Notes under the pieces: generated by a model
What the model saw: only the letters and a program-made list of their open reading frames with translations
Told to the model about the DNA's origin: nothing
Database searches by the model: none
Shown: piece after piece, positions 35,955 to 45,228 of the stretch
Numbering within the stretch: position 1 is the stretch's first letter
Layout: the number at the start of each line of letters is the position of its first letter
Translations under genes and position numbers: made by a program
Source: Nocardia nova NBRC 15556
Lineage (GTDB): Bacteria > Actinomycetota > Actinomycetes > Mycobacteriales > Mycobacteriaceae
Assembly: GCF_001613005.1 (NCBI RefSeq)
Contig: NZ_BDBN01000033.1
Coordinates: 35,226-99,225, forward strand
DNA length: 64,000 nt
Reading direction: 5' to 3'

Positions 35955-36776
35955 TCAGTACTGCGTGCTGCCCTGGTCCACCGGGATCGCCGCCGCGGTG
36001 AGATACCGGGATTCGTCGGAGGCCAGCCAGCAGACGGTATCGGCGACGTCCTCGGGTTCGAGTACCCATGTCGGCAGAAAGGGCGTCATCATGTGGGCCA
36101 GTTGCGGATTGGTTTCCATGGCGGCGCCCAGCCGGGTCACCATCTCGCCGGTGCCCATCGCCGAATTCACCGGCCCCGGATGCACGCTGTTCACGCGGAT
36201 GGCGTGCGGGCCGAGTTCGGCCGCCAGCGCGCGGGCCATCCCGGTGACCGCGTGTTTGCCGGCGGTGTAGTGCACCATGAACGGCTGCATCTTGATCCCC
36301 GCCGCCGAACTGATCAACACGATCGACCCGCCGCGCCCACCCTCGACGATGTGCGGCGCCGCGACGGCCACGGTATTCCACGTGCCCGTCACATTGATGT
36401 CGATGACGTCGCGGAAGGACTGCGGGGTGATCGCATCCCACGGTTCCGGGACCGCGATCCCGGCGTTGGCCACCACCACGTCGAGCCGGCCGAATTCACT
36501 CACCCCCTCGTCGACGGCCTTGCGCATACCGTCGAGGTCGCGGGTGTCGACCGCCGCGGCACGGATCCGCCGGCCGGTCGCCTCCACGAGGCGGACCGTC
36601 TCGGCCAGATCCGCGCCGGTCGCGGAATCGTAAGGGACGCAGGGCGGTAGCGGTCCCGCGATGTCGACGGCGATGATGTCGGCGCCCTCGCGCGCCATCC
36701 GCACCGCGTGCGCGCGGCCCTGCCCACGGGCGGCCCCGGTGATGAATGCGACCCGGTCGGTGAGTCTGCCGGTCAC
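35955..36776 (-). CDS. Mycofactocin-coupled SDR
   Basis: 273 residues. GAARGQGRAHAVRMAREGAD at the N-terminus, continuing into IIAVDI, is the hallmark of the mycofactocin-dependent SDR family (carveol-dehydrogenase-like), whose NAD is bound without exchange and reoxidised through mycofactocin. ANAGIA, SSAAGIKMQPFMVHYTAGKHA (Ser, Tyr, Lys) and PVDQGSTQY complete the enzyme. The GTG start at 36776 has AGGAGGG 5-6 nt upstream. First gene of the run with the small protein and the P450; the MFS pump is 52 bp upstream. A secondary alcohol is the likely substrate. Confidence 0.85.
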   Translation of the reverse strand: MTGRLTDRVAFITGAARGQGRAHAVRMAREGADIIAVDIAGPLPPCVPYDSATGADLAETVRLVEATGRRIRAAAVDTRDLDGMRKAVDEGVSEFGRLDVVVANAGIAVPEPWDAITPQSFRDVIDINVTGTWNTVAVAAPHIVEGGRGGSIVLISSAAGIKMQPFMVHYTAGKHAVTGMARALAAELGPHAIRVNSVHPGPVNSAMGTGEMVTRLGAAMETNPQLAHMMTPFLPTWVLEPEDVADTVCWLASDESRYLTAAAIPVDQGSTQY

Positions 36777-36828
36777 GTGCCCTCCTGTGGCCCGATGCGG
36801 AATGGCTGCGGCGAGAACGGGTGTCGAT

Positions 36829-38481
36829 TCAGTGGGCGGTACCTCCGGTACTCGGCCGGTTGTAGTAGCGCAGCAACACCAGTGCCAGGACGAAGGCCAC
36901 GGCGGACGCGGCGGCGAACACGTAGAAGATGTTCGTATAGGCGGCACCGTCCGGAAGCTGCGCCAGCGGACCGGTGTTCAGTTTACGTTCCTCGACGTGT
37001 CCGGGGGCGTTGATGTGCAGAATCAGCGGGTTGGCCGACATGACCGCCGCGACGGCGGCGGTGGCGGCCGCAGTGCCGAAACTGTTGAAGGCTCCGTACA
37101 TTCCGGCGCTGATGCCCTGCTGTTCCTGTGGCACCGCCTCCACCACCATATTGGGCAGGGTGCCCAGATATGCTCCCGCACCGACACCGATGATCAGCGC
37201 GATCAGCGCCATCTGCCACACGCTGTCGTGGAAGCGGGCGAACAGCAGACATCCGATCACGAACGCGATGGTCGAGGCGAGATAGGGCTTGAGCAATCCG
37301 ATCCGGGTCGACATCCAGCCGCACAGCGGGGCGACGAGCACGTACACCAGCGCCAGGCCCAGCATGGCCTGCACGGTGAACTGCAACAGCGTCAGACCGA
37401 AACCGGGAAGCGTGCCCTCCACCGAGAAGTATTGCGTGACAGCCGATGTGGGAACGTTGATATGCATCTGTTCGGAGGCCTGCTTGGCGGCCTCGGCGGC
37501 CGCGCCGTCGACGATCTGCTTCTTGATCGCCTCACCGTCGGCTCCGCCGGGTGTCTCCGCGAGATAGCCCATCGCATACGACAGGCCCTGCATGACACCC
37601 ACGGACAAGAACGCCGCGGCGAGGATGCCGGCGAACCGCGGGGCGCGCAACAACTTCGGATCCATGATCGGTTCCGGGGTGATCAGCTCCCAGACGTAGA
37701 AGGCCACCAGCAGGACCACGCCGCCGAAGAGCCAGGCCAGCGCCGACAGCTCGCCCCAGCCCCAGGTGGCGCCGTTGCTGAGATAGATGAGCACACCGGC
37801 GATGCCGGCGCCGAGCAGCACCGCGCCGAGCAGGTCGATCTTGACCTTGGCGCGCAGCTTGGTCTCGGGCACGAACAGTGCCAGCGGCAGGATCGTCACC
37901 ACGGTCCAGATCACGCAGAACCAGAACAGTGAACGCCAGCTGTAGTGGTCGGTGAGGATGCCGCCGATCAGCGGGCCCAGGATCGCGCCCACGCCGGTGC
38001 CGCCGCCCGCGAGGGCGATCGCCATGTTCAGGTGGCGGCGCGGCGCGAGATCGCGGATCAGACCGTAGGACACGAAGATCGCCGGGAAGGCCAGTCCCTG
38101 CAGTCCGCGGCCGAGCAGCATCAGCACCCAGTTCGAGGTCAGGGCGTCGATGAGGCAGCCGATGATCGACAGCAACAGGCAGAACAGGATGATCTTCTTC
38201 TTGCCGACCAGATCGGACAATTTGCCGAAGACCGGTACCGCTACGCCGCCGATCAGTGAGTACAGCGTGGTCAGCCAGGTGAGCTGGCCGGCGTTCTGCT
38301 CCGGGAAGGATTCACCGATGAAGCGGGCGCTGAGACTGATGAACGTGAAATGGAACGGGACGATCTCGGTGCTCGCGACGATCGCCACGATGATGAGGAC
38401 GACACGGAGCGTGGAGGCGTTTTCCAGGCGTCCGGTGTCGTTGTCATCGGGGCTTTCGACGCTGGTGGTCGCGGTTGCCAT
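36829..38481 (-). CDS. MFS transporter (EmrB/QacA, DHA2 type)
   Basis: 550-residue multidrug/solute transporter with about 14 hydrophobic segments. Motif A appears as GKLSDLVGKKKI, motif C-like GGGTGVGAILGPLIGG, and LGRGLQGLAFP. An unusual soluble insertion (about 350-400, ADGEAIKKQIVDGAAAEAA and following) lies between helices in the second half. The start MATATTSV is at 38481. It may export a product or toxic substrate of the neighbouring P450/SDR pathway. Upstream are two TGAGAA-type operator candidates. Confidence 0.87.
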   Translation of the reverse strand: MATATTSVESPDDNDTGRLENASTLRVVLIIVAIVASTEIVPFHFTFISLSARFIGESFPEQNAGQLTWLTTLYSLIGGVAVPVFGKLSDLVGKKKIILFCLLLSIIGCLIDALTSNWVLMLLGRGLQGLAFPAIFVSYGLIRDLAPRRHLNMAIALAGGGTGVGAILGPLIGGILTDHYSWRSLFWFCVIWTVVTILPLALFVPETKLRAKVKIDLLGAVLLGAGIAGVLIYLSNGATWGWGELSALAWLFGGVVLLVAFYVWELITPEPIMDPKLLRAPRFAGILAAAFLSVGVMQGLSYAMGYLAETPGGADGEAIKKQIVDGAAAEAAKQASEQMHINVPTSAVTQYFSVEGTLPGFGLTLLQFTVQAMLGLALVYVLVAPLCGWMSTRIGLLKPYLASTIAFVIGCLLFARFHDSVWQMALIALIIGVGAGAYLGTLPNMVVEAVPQEQQGISAGMYGAFNSFGTAAATAAVAAVMSANPLILHINAPGHVEERKLNTGPLAQLPDGAAYTNIFYVFAAASAVAFVLALVLLRYYNRPSTGGTAH

Positions 38482-38559
38482 GGGTAGTTCTTCTCCTTCA
38501 CCGCCACCCGTGCGTCGGCTCGCTGCGGCCTGAGTGCGGTGAATCACATAATAGACATG

Positions 38560-38599
38560 TGAGAATCTAGTTTCCACTAAATGAGAAGTAGATTTCTGA
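38560..38599. promoter_or_regulatory. Two TGAGAA-type inverted-repeat sites before the MFS gene
   Basis: TGAGAATCTAGTTTCCA (38560-38576) and TGAGAAGTAGATTTCTGA (38582-38599) are imperfect palindromes, 22 bp apart start to start, in the only AT-rich patch of the area. They share the TGAGAA half with the palindrome at 1198-1214. Probable operators of the MFS promoter. Confidence 0.45.
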
Positions 38600-38602
38600 C
38601 CG

Positions 38603-39616
38603 TTATCCCGCGGACTGCAACCGGCCCACGAATTCGGCCACGTCGTCGGTCGCGGGGTCGTAACCCGGGAAGTAACAGCAGATGTCGCGGGCGTACTCGC
38701 CGAAGCGGGCGTGAGCCTGGGCCGCACAGTCGGCGGGAGAGCCGACCAGCGCGAGGGTCCGGACCATGGGCTCGGTGATCAGTTCCCGCATCTCGGCGTA
38801 GCGGCCCTGTTTGGACAGGGCGTTGAGTTCGGGTTGCAGCTCACCCCAGCCCTCGGCGTCGAGGACCGGGCGGTAGGCCGGAGTGGACGCGTAGAAGGCG
38901 ATGAGCCGCGCGACCGCGTCGACGGCGGCGGCCAGTTCGGGCGCGGTGCGGCCGAGCGCGACCATGGCCTGGGCGACCACCTCGAAGTCGTCGAGCGTGC
39001 GCCCGGATTCGGCCAGCCCGCGCCGCAGCGCCGGTACCGTGCGCCGGGTGAAATGAGTGGCACTGTTGAACGGCATGACCAGCAGCCCGTCGGCCGCCTC
39101 GGCGGCGGTGCGGGTCATCACCGGTCCCAGCGCGCCCATCAGCACCGGCGGCGGGCCGAACGGATTGGGGCCGGGATCGAACGTCGGCGGCATCAGCGTG
39201 TGGGTGAAGAACTCGCCCCGGAAATCCAAGGGCGCGTGACCTTCCCACGCCGCGAGGATGGCCTTCACCGCCGCCACCGATTCACCCGTTCGCCGGGCCG
39301 GGCGTTCCCACCGGCTGCCGTAGCGCTTCTCGATGTGCACCCGGATCTGCGACCCCAGGCCCAGCCGGAACCGCCCGCCGCTGAGCGCCTGCAGATCGTA
39401 GGCGGTGTGCGCCAGGTGCAGCGGACTGCGCGGGCCGGCGATGGCGACATTGGTCATCAGCCGCAGATCGGTCTCCGTGGCGGCGAGAACCAGCGGCACG
39501 AAGACGTCGTGCGGGCCCTCGAAGGAGAAGATGCCGTCGGCGCCGAGCGCGGCGATCGCCCGGGCGCTCTCGCGGGCGCGCAGTGGCGAACCCTCCACCT
39601 GCAGATGCACTTTCAC
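38603..39616 (-). CDS. Luciferase-like F420-dependent oxidoreductase
   Basis: 337-residue TIM-barrel LLM-family protein. Opens MKVHLQVEGSPLRARESARA; FSFEGPHDVFVPLVLAA, LGLGSQIRVHIEKRYG and VLMGALGPVMTRTAAEAADG are typical of the actinobacterial F420 subgroup. It would transfer hydride to or from F420 on an unknown substrate. Separated by 121 bp from the MFS gene on the same strand. Confidence 0.82.
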   Translation of the reverse strand: MKVHLQVEGSPLRARESARAIAALGADGIFSFEGPHDVFVPLVLAATETDLRLMTNVAIAGPRSPLHLAHTAYDLQALSGGRFRLGLGSQIRVHIEKRYGSRWERPARRTGESVAAVKAILAAWEGHAPLDFRGEFFTHTLMPPTFDPGPNPFGPPPVLMGALGPVMTRTAAEAADGLLVMPFNSATHFTRRTVPALRRGLAESGRTLDDFEVVAQAMVALGRTAPELAAAVDAVARLIAFYASTPAYRPVLDAEGWGELQPELNALSKQGRYAEMRELITEPMVRTLALVGSPADCAAQAHARFGEYARDICCYFPGYDPATDDVAEFVGRLQSAG

Positions 39617-39665
39617 CGGCGATCCTTCCGTTCGGTGGCATCACGCTAGCGGAAGGGGACGCGGC

Positions 39666-40586
39666 TCAGTCCGGATGCGCAGCGGTGAGACGTTCGGCGC
39701 ACTCCCACACCTCGCGTTCGCGAGCCGGATCGTAGGACTCGGGTGAGGACTCGGTGACCCGGTGGCGATCGATGTAACTGCCGGACTCGGCCGGGACGGA
39801 TCCGGTGACCACCGCGGCGAGGCGCCGGCCGGCGGTCTTCGGCGTGCTCGCCAGCGGGGTCCAGGTGAGCGCGCGGGCGAGGCGGCGGGCGGCGAAGCGC
39901 TCCAGGCGGCCGGCGTTGCGGGTCAATTCCGTGCCGGGGACGAAACCCGGGTTGTAGGAAAGGATCTCGACTCCGGCAGGAAGTCGGCGTGCGTACTCGT
40001 GCACCAGATAGATCATGGCGAGTTTGCTCGTCGAGTACGCGGTGCGGCCCGCTGCCGTACTCGACGGATCGGCGAAGGCGCCGGGGTGGGCCAGCACATC
40101 GGGGGAGTGCCACACCGGGCCGGGCACCATGCCCAAGTTGTGCCGCAGATCGCCGAAATGGGTGTCGCTGACGGTGATCACGATCCGCGACGGCACGACG
40201 AAGCGGTCGCCGAGCAGGCGCAGCAGCAGGTGGTTGGCCACGACGTTGACGGCGAAGGTGGCCTCGAGTCCGTCCTCGGTCGCGATGGTCGCGTCGGTGT
40301 ACTGGATGCCGGCATTGCCGACGAATCCGGCCAGCGGCGGCACCTCGCCGCGATCGAGCATGTCGTGGATTCGCCGCGCCGCCGAACGGATCCCGGCCAG
40401 CGACGCGAGGTCGGCCTCCACATGCGAGGCCGCGTATCCCGCACCGGACAATTCCGCGCACACCTGTGGGCCGGACGCGCCGCGCGCCAGCACCAGCAGG
40501 CGGGTATCGGGTGCGAGGCGCAGGATCTCCCGGGCGGCGATCCGGCCGATTCCACGTGTCGCGCCGGTCATCACGAGGGTGTGCAT
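39666..40586 (-). CDS. SDR (retinol dehydrogenase / protochlorophyllide-reductase-like)
   Basis: 306-residue SDR with TGATRGIGRIAA, NAGIQYTDA and AYSTSKLAM. A long insertion before the active site (HNLGMVPGPVWHSPDVLAHP) and a C-terminal PESYDPAREREVWEC segment are typical of the retinol-dehydrogenase-like group. It lies 49 bp upstream of the LLM gene on the same strand. Substrate unknown. Confidence 0.8.
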   Translation of the reverse strand: MHTLVMTGATRGIGRIAAREILRLAPDTRLLVLARGASGPQVCAELSGAGYAASHVEADLASLAGIRSAARRIHDMLDRGEVPPLAGFVGNAGIQYTDATIATEDGLEATFAVNVVANHLLLRLLGDRFVVPSRIVITVSDTHFGDLRHNLGMVPGPVWHSPDVLAHPGAFADPSSTAAGRTAYSTSKLAMIYLVHEYARRLPAGVEILSYNPGFVPGTELTRNAGRLERFAARRLARALTWTPLASTPKTAGRRLAAVVTGSVPAESGSYIDRHRVTESSPESYDPAREREVWECAERLTAAHPD

Positions 40587-40655
40587 GCCACGACGGTAGC
40601 TCGCGCGCGGCTTGTGCGCCCGGCAGCGGATCGGCGGTCCGCCGTCGTGGCACCG

Positions 40656-41924
40656 CTAGCCGAGCGCGCCGCGCAATGGCGGCGAGGGCGGGAAGGTGAC
40701 CGGGAGGGCGGTCAGGGCGCGGTGGAAAGGCCCTGGGCGCCAGCGGAGTTCGTTCACCGGCACGGCCAGCTCGATATCCGGCAGCGCGTCCAGGAGCTGG
40801 TCGACGGCGTCCTGGGCGACCAGATAGCCGATCTGCCGGGCCGGGCAGGCGTGCGGCCCGGCGCCCCACGACAGATGGGAGCGGTTCCCGTTGCGGTCGC
40901 CCTCGCGCACCTGCGGATCGTTGTTGCAGGCCGCGATGCCGATCAGCACCGGCTGATGCGCGGGCAGCCACACGTCCTCGACGAGCATCGGCTGCCGCGG
41001 ATAGCTCGCGCAGTAGTTCACCAGCGGGGGATTGTTGAACAACACCCAGTCCAGCGCGTCGCGGGTGGTCAGGGCGCCACCGAGCAGGCTTCCGGAGAAC
41101 CGTTCGTCGGTCATCATCAGCAGCAGGGCGTTGGCGACCAGATGCACCTGCGGTTCGATCCCGGCGCCGAACAGGCTGACCAGCTGGTTGATGACCTCCT
41201 CGTCGTCGAGACCGCTGTCGTGCGCGATCAGCCGCGAGGTGATGTCGTCGCCCGGGTAGGCGCGCTTGCGATCGGTATGTTCCTGCAGTGCGGCGGCCAG
41301 CATCCGGTTGCCCGCGGCCGCGTCGCCGGTCGCGTCGAAGATGGCGGCCATCCCGGCCGCGACCCGCTCGGCGATATCCGGTTCGATGCCCAGCATCGTG
41401 TTCAGGTTGGCCGACACCAGCGGATGGATGTACTGGGTCAGCAGATCGGCGTGGCCCTCGGCGCTGAAGGAATTGATCAGCGGCATCGCGATCTGCTCGA
41501 CGACCGTGTGCACCGTGTGCAGATCCACCCCATCGATGGCCGCGACGTTGGCGGCGCGAAAACGCGCATGCTCGGGACCCGTGTTGCGCAACGCATTCGG
41601 GCGCCACTCGAGCATCGGCAGAATCGGGCTGTCGGCCGGTACGGTGCGCTGCCAGGTACGCGGGTCGGCCGGGAAATGCTCGGGATCGTTGAGAATGCCG
41701 AGGGCGGCCTGATAGCCGATCACCAGTGTCGCCGGCACGCCGGGGGCGAGCTCGATCGGAGCGAAGGAGCGGTGGTGGCCGCGCATGCGGTCGTATCCGC
41801 CGCGCGGGTCGGCGGCGAATTCCTCGGTGTAGATGGGAACACGCGGTCCGTCCGGGGCGATCGGTGAATTGTGTGCCACGGGGCACCTGTTCGACGACGA
41901 TTCCAGCGAATGCGGCGTGGTCAC
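40656..41924 (-). CDS. Cytochrome P450 lacking ExxR (CYP157-like)
   Basis: 422 residues. Heme loop WGAGPHACPARQIG with Cys near 360. The K-helix, normally ExxR before the double Pro, reads DWVLFNNPP, so neither Glu nor Arg is present. Streptomyces CYP157C1 similarly has EQSLW instead. The I-helix FGAGIEPQ lacks the usual Thr. NRCPVAH and YTEEFAADPRGGYDRMR near the start resemble conservon-associated P450s, but no conservon genes (cvnA-D) are adjacent. The GTG start at 41924 with GGAG 9 nt upstream is preferred; an ATG at 42008 adds an unlikely Val-rich tail. Confidence 0.85.
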   Translation of the reverse strand: MTTPHSLESSSNRCPVAHNSPIAPDGPRVPIYTEEFAADPRGGYDRMRGHHRSFAPIELAPGVPATLVIGYQAALGILNDPEHFPADPRTWQRTVPADSPILPMLEWRPNALRNTGPEHARFRAANVAAIDGVDLHTVHTVVEQIAMPLINSFSAEGHADLLTQYIHPLVSANLNTMLGIEPDIAERVAAGMAAIFDATGDAAAGNRMLAAALQEHTDRKRAYPGDDITSRLIAHDSGLDDEEVINQLVSLFGAGIEPQVHLVANALLLMMTDERFSGSLLGGALTTRDALDWVLFNNPPLVNYCASYPRQPMLVEDVWLPAHQPVLIGIAACNNDPQVREGDRNGNRSHLSWGAGPHACPARQIGYLVAQDAVDQLLDALPDIELAVPVNELRWRPGPFHRALTALPVTFPPSPPLRGALG

Positions 41925-42059
41925 AGAAGACAACTCCAAACGGTCGTGGTGGACGACGACGGCGGCAGCCGCCACCGTCGTGAAGCCAAAAGCGTTGGGC
42001 CGAACCATAATCTGAGGTACGGGGGCCGATGATACCTACCGGCGTGCCGGTTGCGCAGC

Positions 42060-42099
42060 GGAAGCCGGGCATCGGCTACGTGGCCGACGCCCGGCTTCC
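42060..42099. repeat. Long near-perfect hairpin in divergent intergenic space
   Basis: Arms GGAAGCCGGGC (42060-42070) and GCCCGGCTTCC (42089-42099) pair perfectly over 11 bp; inside, TCGGC and GCCGA extend the stem after one A-C mismatch, leaving a 6-nt loop. It lies 136 bp upstream of the P450 and 60 bp upstream of the small ORF. No T run on either side. Confidence 0.55.
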
Positions 42100-42159
42100 G
42101 GGCCAGTGATGCGGTATTGGCTCTGTCGCTTCGTGGCCGGTCGTCGCAGACTGACCACT

Positions 42160-42309
42160 ATGACAACTCTGCTGATCATCGCGGTCGTGGCGGCGGTGGC
42201 GGCCGGCCTGTTCGACAGCGTGGCACCGGGCGCCGACCGCGAGCGGTTCCGGTGCGCGCTACGGCAAGCCAGGCATTCGCTGACCGATTGGGATGCCGCG
42301 CGCGAGTAG
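42160..42309 (+). CDS. Small putative membrane protein
   Basis: 49 residues: MTTLLIIAVVAAVAAGLFDS is a single transmembrane helix or uncleaved signal, followed by a charged, soluble tail ending DWDAARE. No clear ribosome site. Ends 18 bp before the convergent ThDP-enzyme stop. Coding status rests on the hydrophobic start and composition only. Confidence 0.45.
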   Translation: MTTLLIIAVVAAVAAGLFDSVAPGADRERFRCALRQARHSLTDWDAARE

Positions 42310-42327
42310 GCCCGCGCGCGGCCGAAC

Positions 42328-44133
42328 TCATCGGTCGTCGTCCGAGCGACCGCCCGGCAGGAACTCCTGTGCCTTCGTCTTCATGCCCTGCGCGACCAGA
42401 TGCCAAGCGTTCGGATCGCCACGCAGCACCGCTTCGGCAGTCGCCTTCATCTGATCCCAGGTGGCGTGCGGCGGGATCGGCGGCACCTCGGGATCACAGC
42501 GCACGTCCAGCAGCGTCGGCCGGTCGGCGGACAGGGCGCGTTCCCAGGCCCCGGCCAGCTGCTCCGGATCGTCGACCTCGATCGCCGCGAGTCCGAAACA
42601 GCGCGCCGCGTCGGCGTACGAAATGTCCGGAAGCGATTGGGAATCCTCGAATTTCGGTGAACCGCCCATGGACCGCAGTTCCCAGGTCACCTGGTTGAGG
42701 TCGTTGTTGTGGAAGACGCACACCACCAGTCGCTTGTCGTCCCAGCGTTCGGCGTAGCGCGCGATGGTGATCAGCTCGGCCAGCCCGTTCATCTGCATCG
42801 CGCCGTCACCGACGAGTGCGATCACCGGCCGGTCCGGATGGGCGAATTTGGCGCCGATCGCGTACGGCACGCCGGGGCCCATGGTGGCCAGCGTTCCCGA
42901 CAGCGACCCCCGCATGCTGCCGCGGAACTTCAGGCACCGCGCGTACCAGTTGGTCGACGATCCGGAATCGGCCGTGACGATGGTGTTGTCCGGAATCTGT
43001 TGCGACAGTTCCCAGACCACTCGCATCGGGTTGACCGGTTTCGCGGCCAGCGTCGACTGCCGTTCGACGGTTTCCCACCACCGCGCCACATTCGACTCCA
43101 CGGTCTCGCGCCAGGACCGGTCACCGACCGGCTTCAGCAGCGGAATCAGCTCGGCCAGAGTGGCTTTCGCGTCACCGACCAGATTGACCTCCGTCGGATA
43201 CCGCATGCCGATCATGGTGCCGTCGATATCGATCTGCACCGCCCGGGCCTGATCCAGCGGGGGCAGGAACTGGCTGTAGGGGAAGTTGGAACCGACGATC
43301 ACCAGGGTGTCGCAGTCGCGCATCAGCTCGTAGCTGGGGCGGGTGCCGAGCAACCCGATCGGACCGGTGACGAAGGGCAGGTCGTCGGGCAGCACATCCT
43401 TGCCGAGCAGCGCCTTGGCGACCCCGGCGCCGGTGATCTCGGCGAGTTCGGTCACCTCGCGCGCGGCCGAGCGGGCACCCTGGCCGACCAGGATCGCCAC
43501 CTTGGAACCGGCGCTGATCACCTCCGCGGCGCGCTCGATCTCCGCGCGCGCGGGCACGACCACCGAATGCATCTCGGCGGGCGGGCTCGACGGCACCTGC
43601 TTGAATTCGTGCTGCGGCGGTTCGTAGCTTTCCTCCTGCAGATCCGCCGGAATGATCACCGCGGTGGGCGCGCGCCGGGTCCACGCCGTGCGGAACGCGC
43701 GGTCGAGCGCGTTGGGCAGCTGTTCGGCGACGTTCACCTCGACCAGATATTCGGAGGCCACGTCCTTGTACAGGCTCTGCAGGTCGATCTCCTGCTGGTA
43801 GCTGCCGCCCATCGCGCTGCGCGCGGTCTGCCCGATGATCGCCACCACCGGCACATGGTCCAGCTTCGCGTCGTAGAGGCCGTTGAGCAGATGGACCGCG
43901 CCCGGACCGGACGTGGCCATGCAGACACCGACGTGCCCGCTGAACTTGGCGTATCCGGTGGCCTGGAACGCCGCCATCTCCTCGTGCCGGGCCTGCACGA
44001 ACGTCGGCCGGTCCTCGGTGCGGCCGAAGGCGGCGACCAAGCCGTTGATGCCGTCACCGGGATAGGCGAAAACTTGTTTCACGCCCCACTCGTTGAGCCG
44101 GGCCACGACATAGTCACCAACCTGTTGCGCCAT
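42328..44133 (-). CDS. ThDP-dependent pyruvate-oxidase-like enzyme
   Basis: 601-residue thiamin-diphosphate enzyme of the PoxB/acetolactate-synthase superfamily. N-terminal FAYPGDGINGL and the catalytic Glu in ARHEEMAAFQA, MATSGPGAVHLLNGL, GQTARSAMGGSYQQE; the cofactor motif GDGAMQMNGL ends in HNNDLN. The overall layout fits quinone-dependent pyruvate dehydrogenase or a close relative rather than acetolactate synthase, since no IlvN-like subunit follows. It likely decarboxylates a 2-oxo acid. The SDR gene upstream is 114 bp away on the same strand. Confidence 0.85.
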   Translation of the reverse strand: MAQQVGDYVVARLNEWGVKQVFAYPGDGINGLVAAFGRTEDRPTFVQARHEEMAAFQATGYAKFSGHVGVCMATSGPGAVHLLNGLYDAKLDHVPVVAIIGQTARSAMGGSYQQEIDLQSLYKDVASEYLVEVNVAEQLPNALDRAFRTAWTRRAPTAVIIPADLQEESYEPPQHEFKQVPSSPPAEMHSVVVPARAEIERAAEVISAGSKVAILVGQGARSAAREVTELAEITGAGVAKALLGKDVLPDDLPFVTGPIGLLGTRPSYELMRDCDTLVIVGSNFPYSQFLPPLDQARAVQIDIDGTMIGMRYPTEVNLVGDAKATLAELIPLLKPVGDRSWRETVESNVARWWETVERQSTLAAKPVNPMRVVWELSQQIPDNTIVTADSGSSTNWYARCLKFRGSMRGSLSGTLATMGPGVPYAIGAKFAHPDRPVIALVGDGAMQMNGLAELITIARYAERWDDKRLVVCVFHNNDLNQVTWELRSMGGSPKFEDSQSLPDISYADAARCFGLAAIEVDDPEQLAGAWERALSADRPTLLDVRCDPEVPPIPPHATWDQMKATAEAVLRGDPNAWHLVAQGMKTKAQEFLPGGRSDDDR

Positions 44134-44247
44134 ATCCTCTCCTGTCCTGTCCGGGTCGATCCCACGGGAATTGCCCTGCGTGCCCTGGTCGCCGGGCGGG
44201 TACCCGCGGTATTCGAACTCAACCGCGGCCGACCGGCCCGATCGCGG

Positions 44248-45228
44248 TCAGTGCCGGGTCATCCGGGCGACGGAACCGGCCACCGATTCGACACAGCGCG
44301 ACATCCACGCCTGCGGGCTGTGCCGGTGGGCCCGGCCGTCGAAGTCACCGTGTGCGCCGAAGTCGTGGCCGTGTTCGTCGTCGAGCGGGCGCCACAGATT
44401 GTCCGGCCGGTCGGTCTCGTCGGCGTCGGTCTGCTGCGAGTCGTAGCCGGTGCGCGCCAGATAACGGTCCAGCACCGCCGGCGCGAGCCGCTGCGCGACG
44501 ACTGTGCCGACCGTGCTCGCGCCCACCCAATATTGTTTGCGTTCCGGATGCTCGGCCGCGAAGGCGATGGTGTCGGCCACCACCTCGGGCTGGTAGATCG
44601 GCGGCACCGGCTGCGGCTTCTTCGGCAAACGCGAACGCACCCAGGAGAATTGGGGTGTGTTGACCGCCGGCGCCTGCACGATCGTCACGTGTACGCCGCT
44701 GTGCTCGTGCATCAGCTCCACCCGCACCGCCTCGAGAAATCCGTTGACCGCGTGCTTGGCGCCGCAATAGGCCGATTGCAGCGGGATCGCCCGCTCGCCG
44801 AGAGCCGACCCGACCTGCACGATGGTGCCGCGATTACGCGGGCGCATCCGGGCCAGCGCCACCATCACCCCGTGCACCGAGCCGAGATAGGTGACCTCGG
44901 TGACGCGGCGATACTCCTTCGGCTCGATCTCGGTGAAGGGGGCGAAGACCGAGGTGAACGCCGAATTCACCCACACGTCGATCGGACCCCACTGCTCTTC
45001 TACGCGGTCGGCGGCCGCCTCGACGGCGTCGTAGTCGGCGACGTCGGTAGGGATCGGCAATGCCGTACCACCGGCTCGTTCCACGTCCTTCGCCGCGGCG
45101 TCCAGTCCGGCGCGCCCGCGGGCCAGCAGCGCCACGCGGGCACCGTCGGCGGCGAAGCGCCGCGCGGCGGCGCGCCCGATTCCGGCACTGGCTCCGGTGA
45201 CGACTACGACGGGTGACTGCGCGCTCAC
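44248..45228 (-). CDS. SDR-family oxidoreductase (DHRS7-like)
   Basis: 326-residue SDR with VTGASAGIGRAAA, DVWVNSAF in place of NNAG, GSALGERAIPLQSAYCGAKHA (Ser, Tyr, Lys), and a long C-terminal extension (about 240-326) containing YWVGASTVGTVV and a His/Asp-rich tail. Family members of this shape are common in mycolata beside catalase or ThDP-enzyme genes; substrate not known. Divergent from the FAD/Fe-S dehydrogenase across 231 bp in which I saw no clear operator. Confidence 0.83.
   Translation of the reverse strand: MSAQSPVVVVTGASAGIGRAAARRFAADGARVALLARGRAGLDAAAKDVERAGGTALPIPTDVADYDAVEAAADRVEEQWGPIDVWVNSAFTSVFAPFTEIEPKEYRRVTEVTYLGSVHGVMVALARMRPRNRGTIVQVGSALGERAIPLQSAYCGAKHAVNGFLEAVRVELMHEHSGVHVTIVQAPAVNTPQFSWVRSRLPKKPQPVPPIYQPEVVADTIAFAAEHPERKQYWVGASTVGTVVAQRLAPAVLDRYLARTGYDSQQTDADETDRPDNLWRPLDDEHGHDFGAHGDFDGRAHRHSPQAWMSRCVESVAGSVARMTRH

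Noticed and set aside
40656..42309. Conservon (cvn) locus
   Set aside because: The P450 is of the conservon type, but no histidine-kinase, roadblock, DUF742 or GTPase genes are adjacent.
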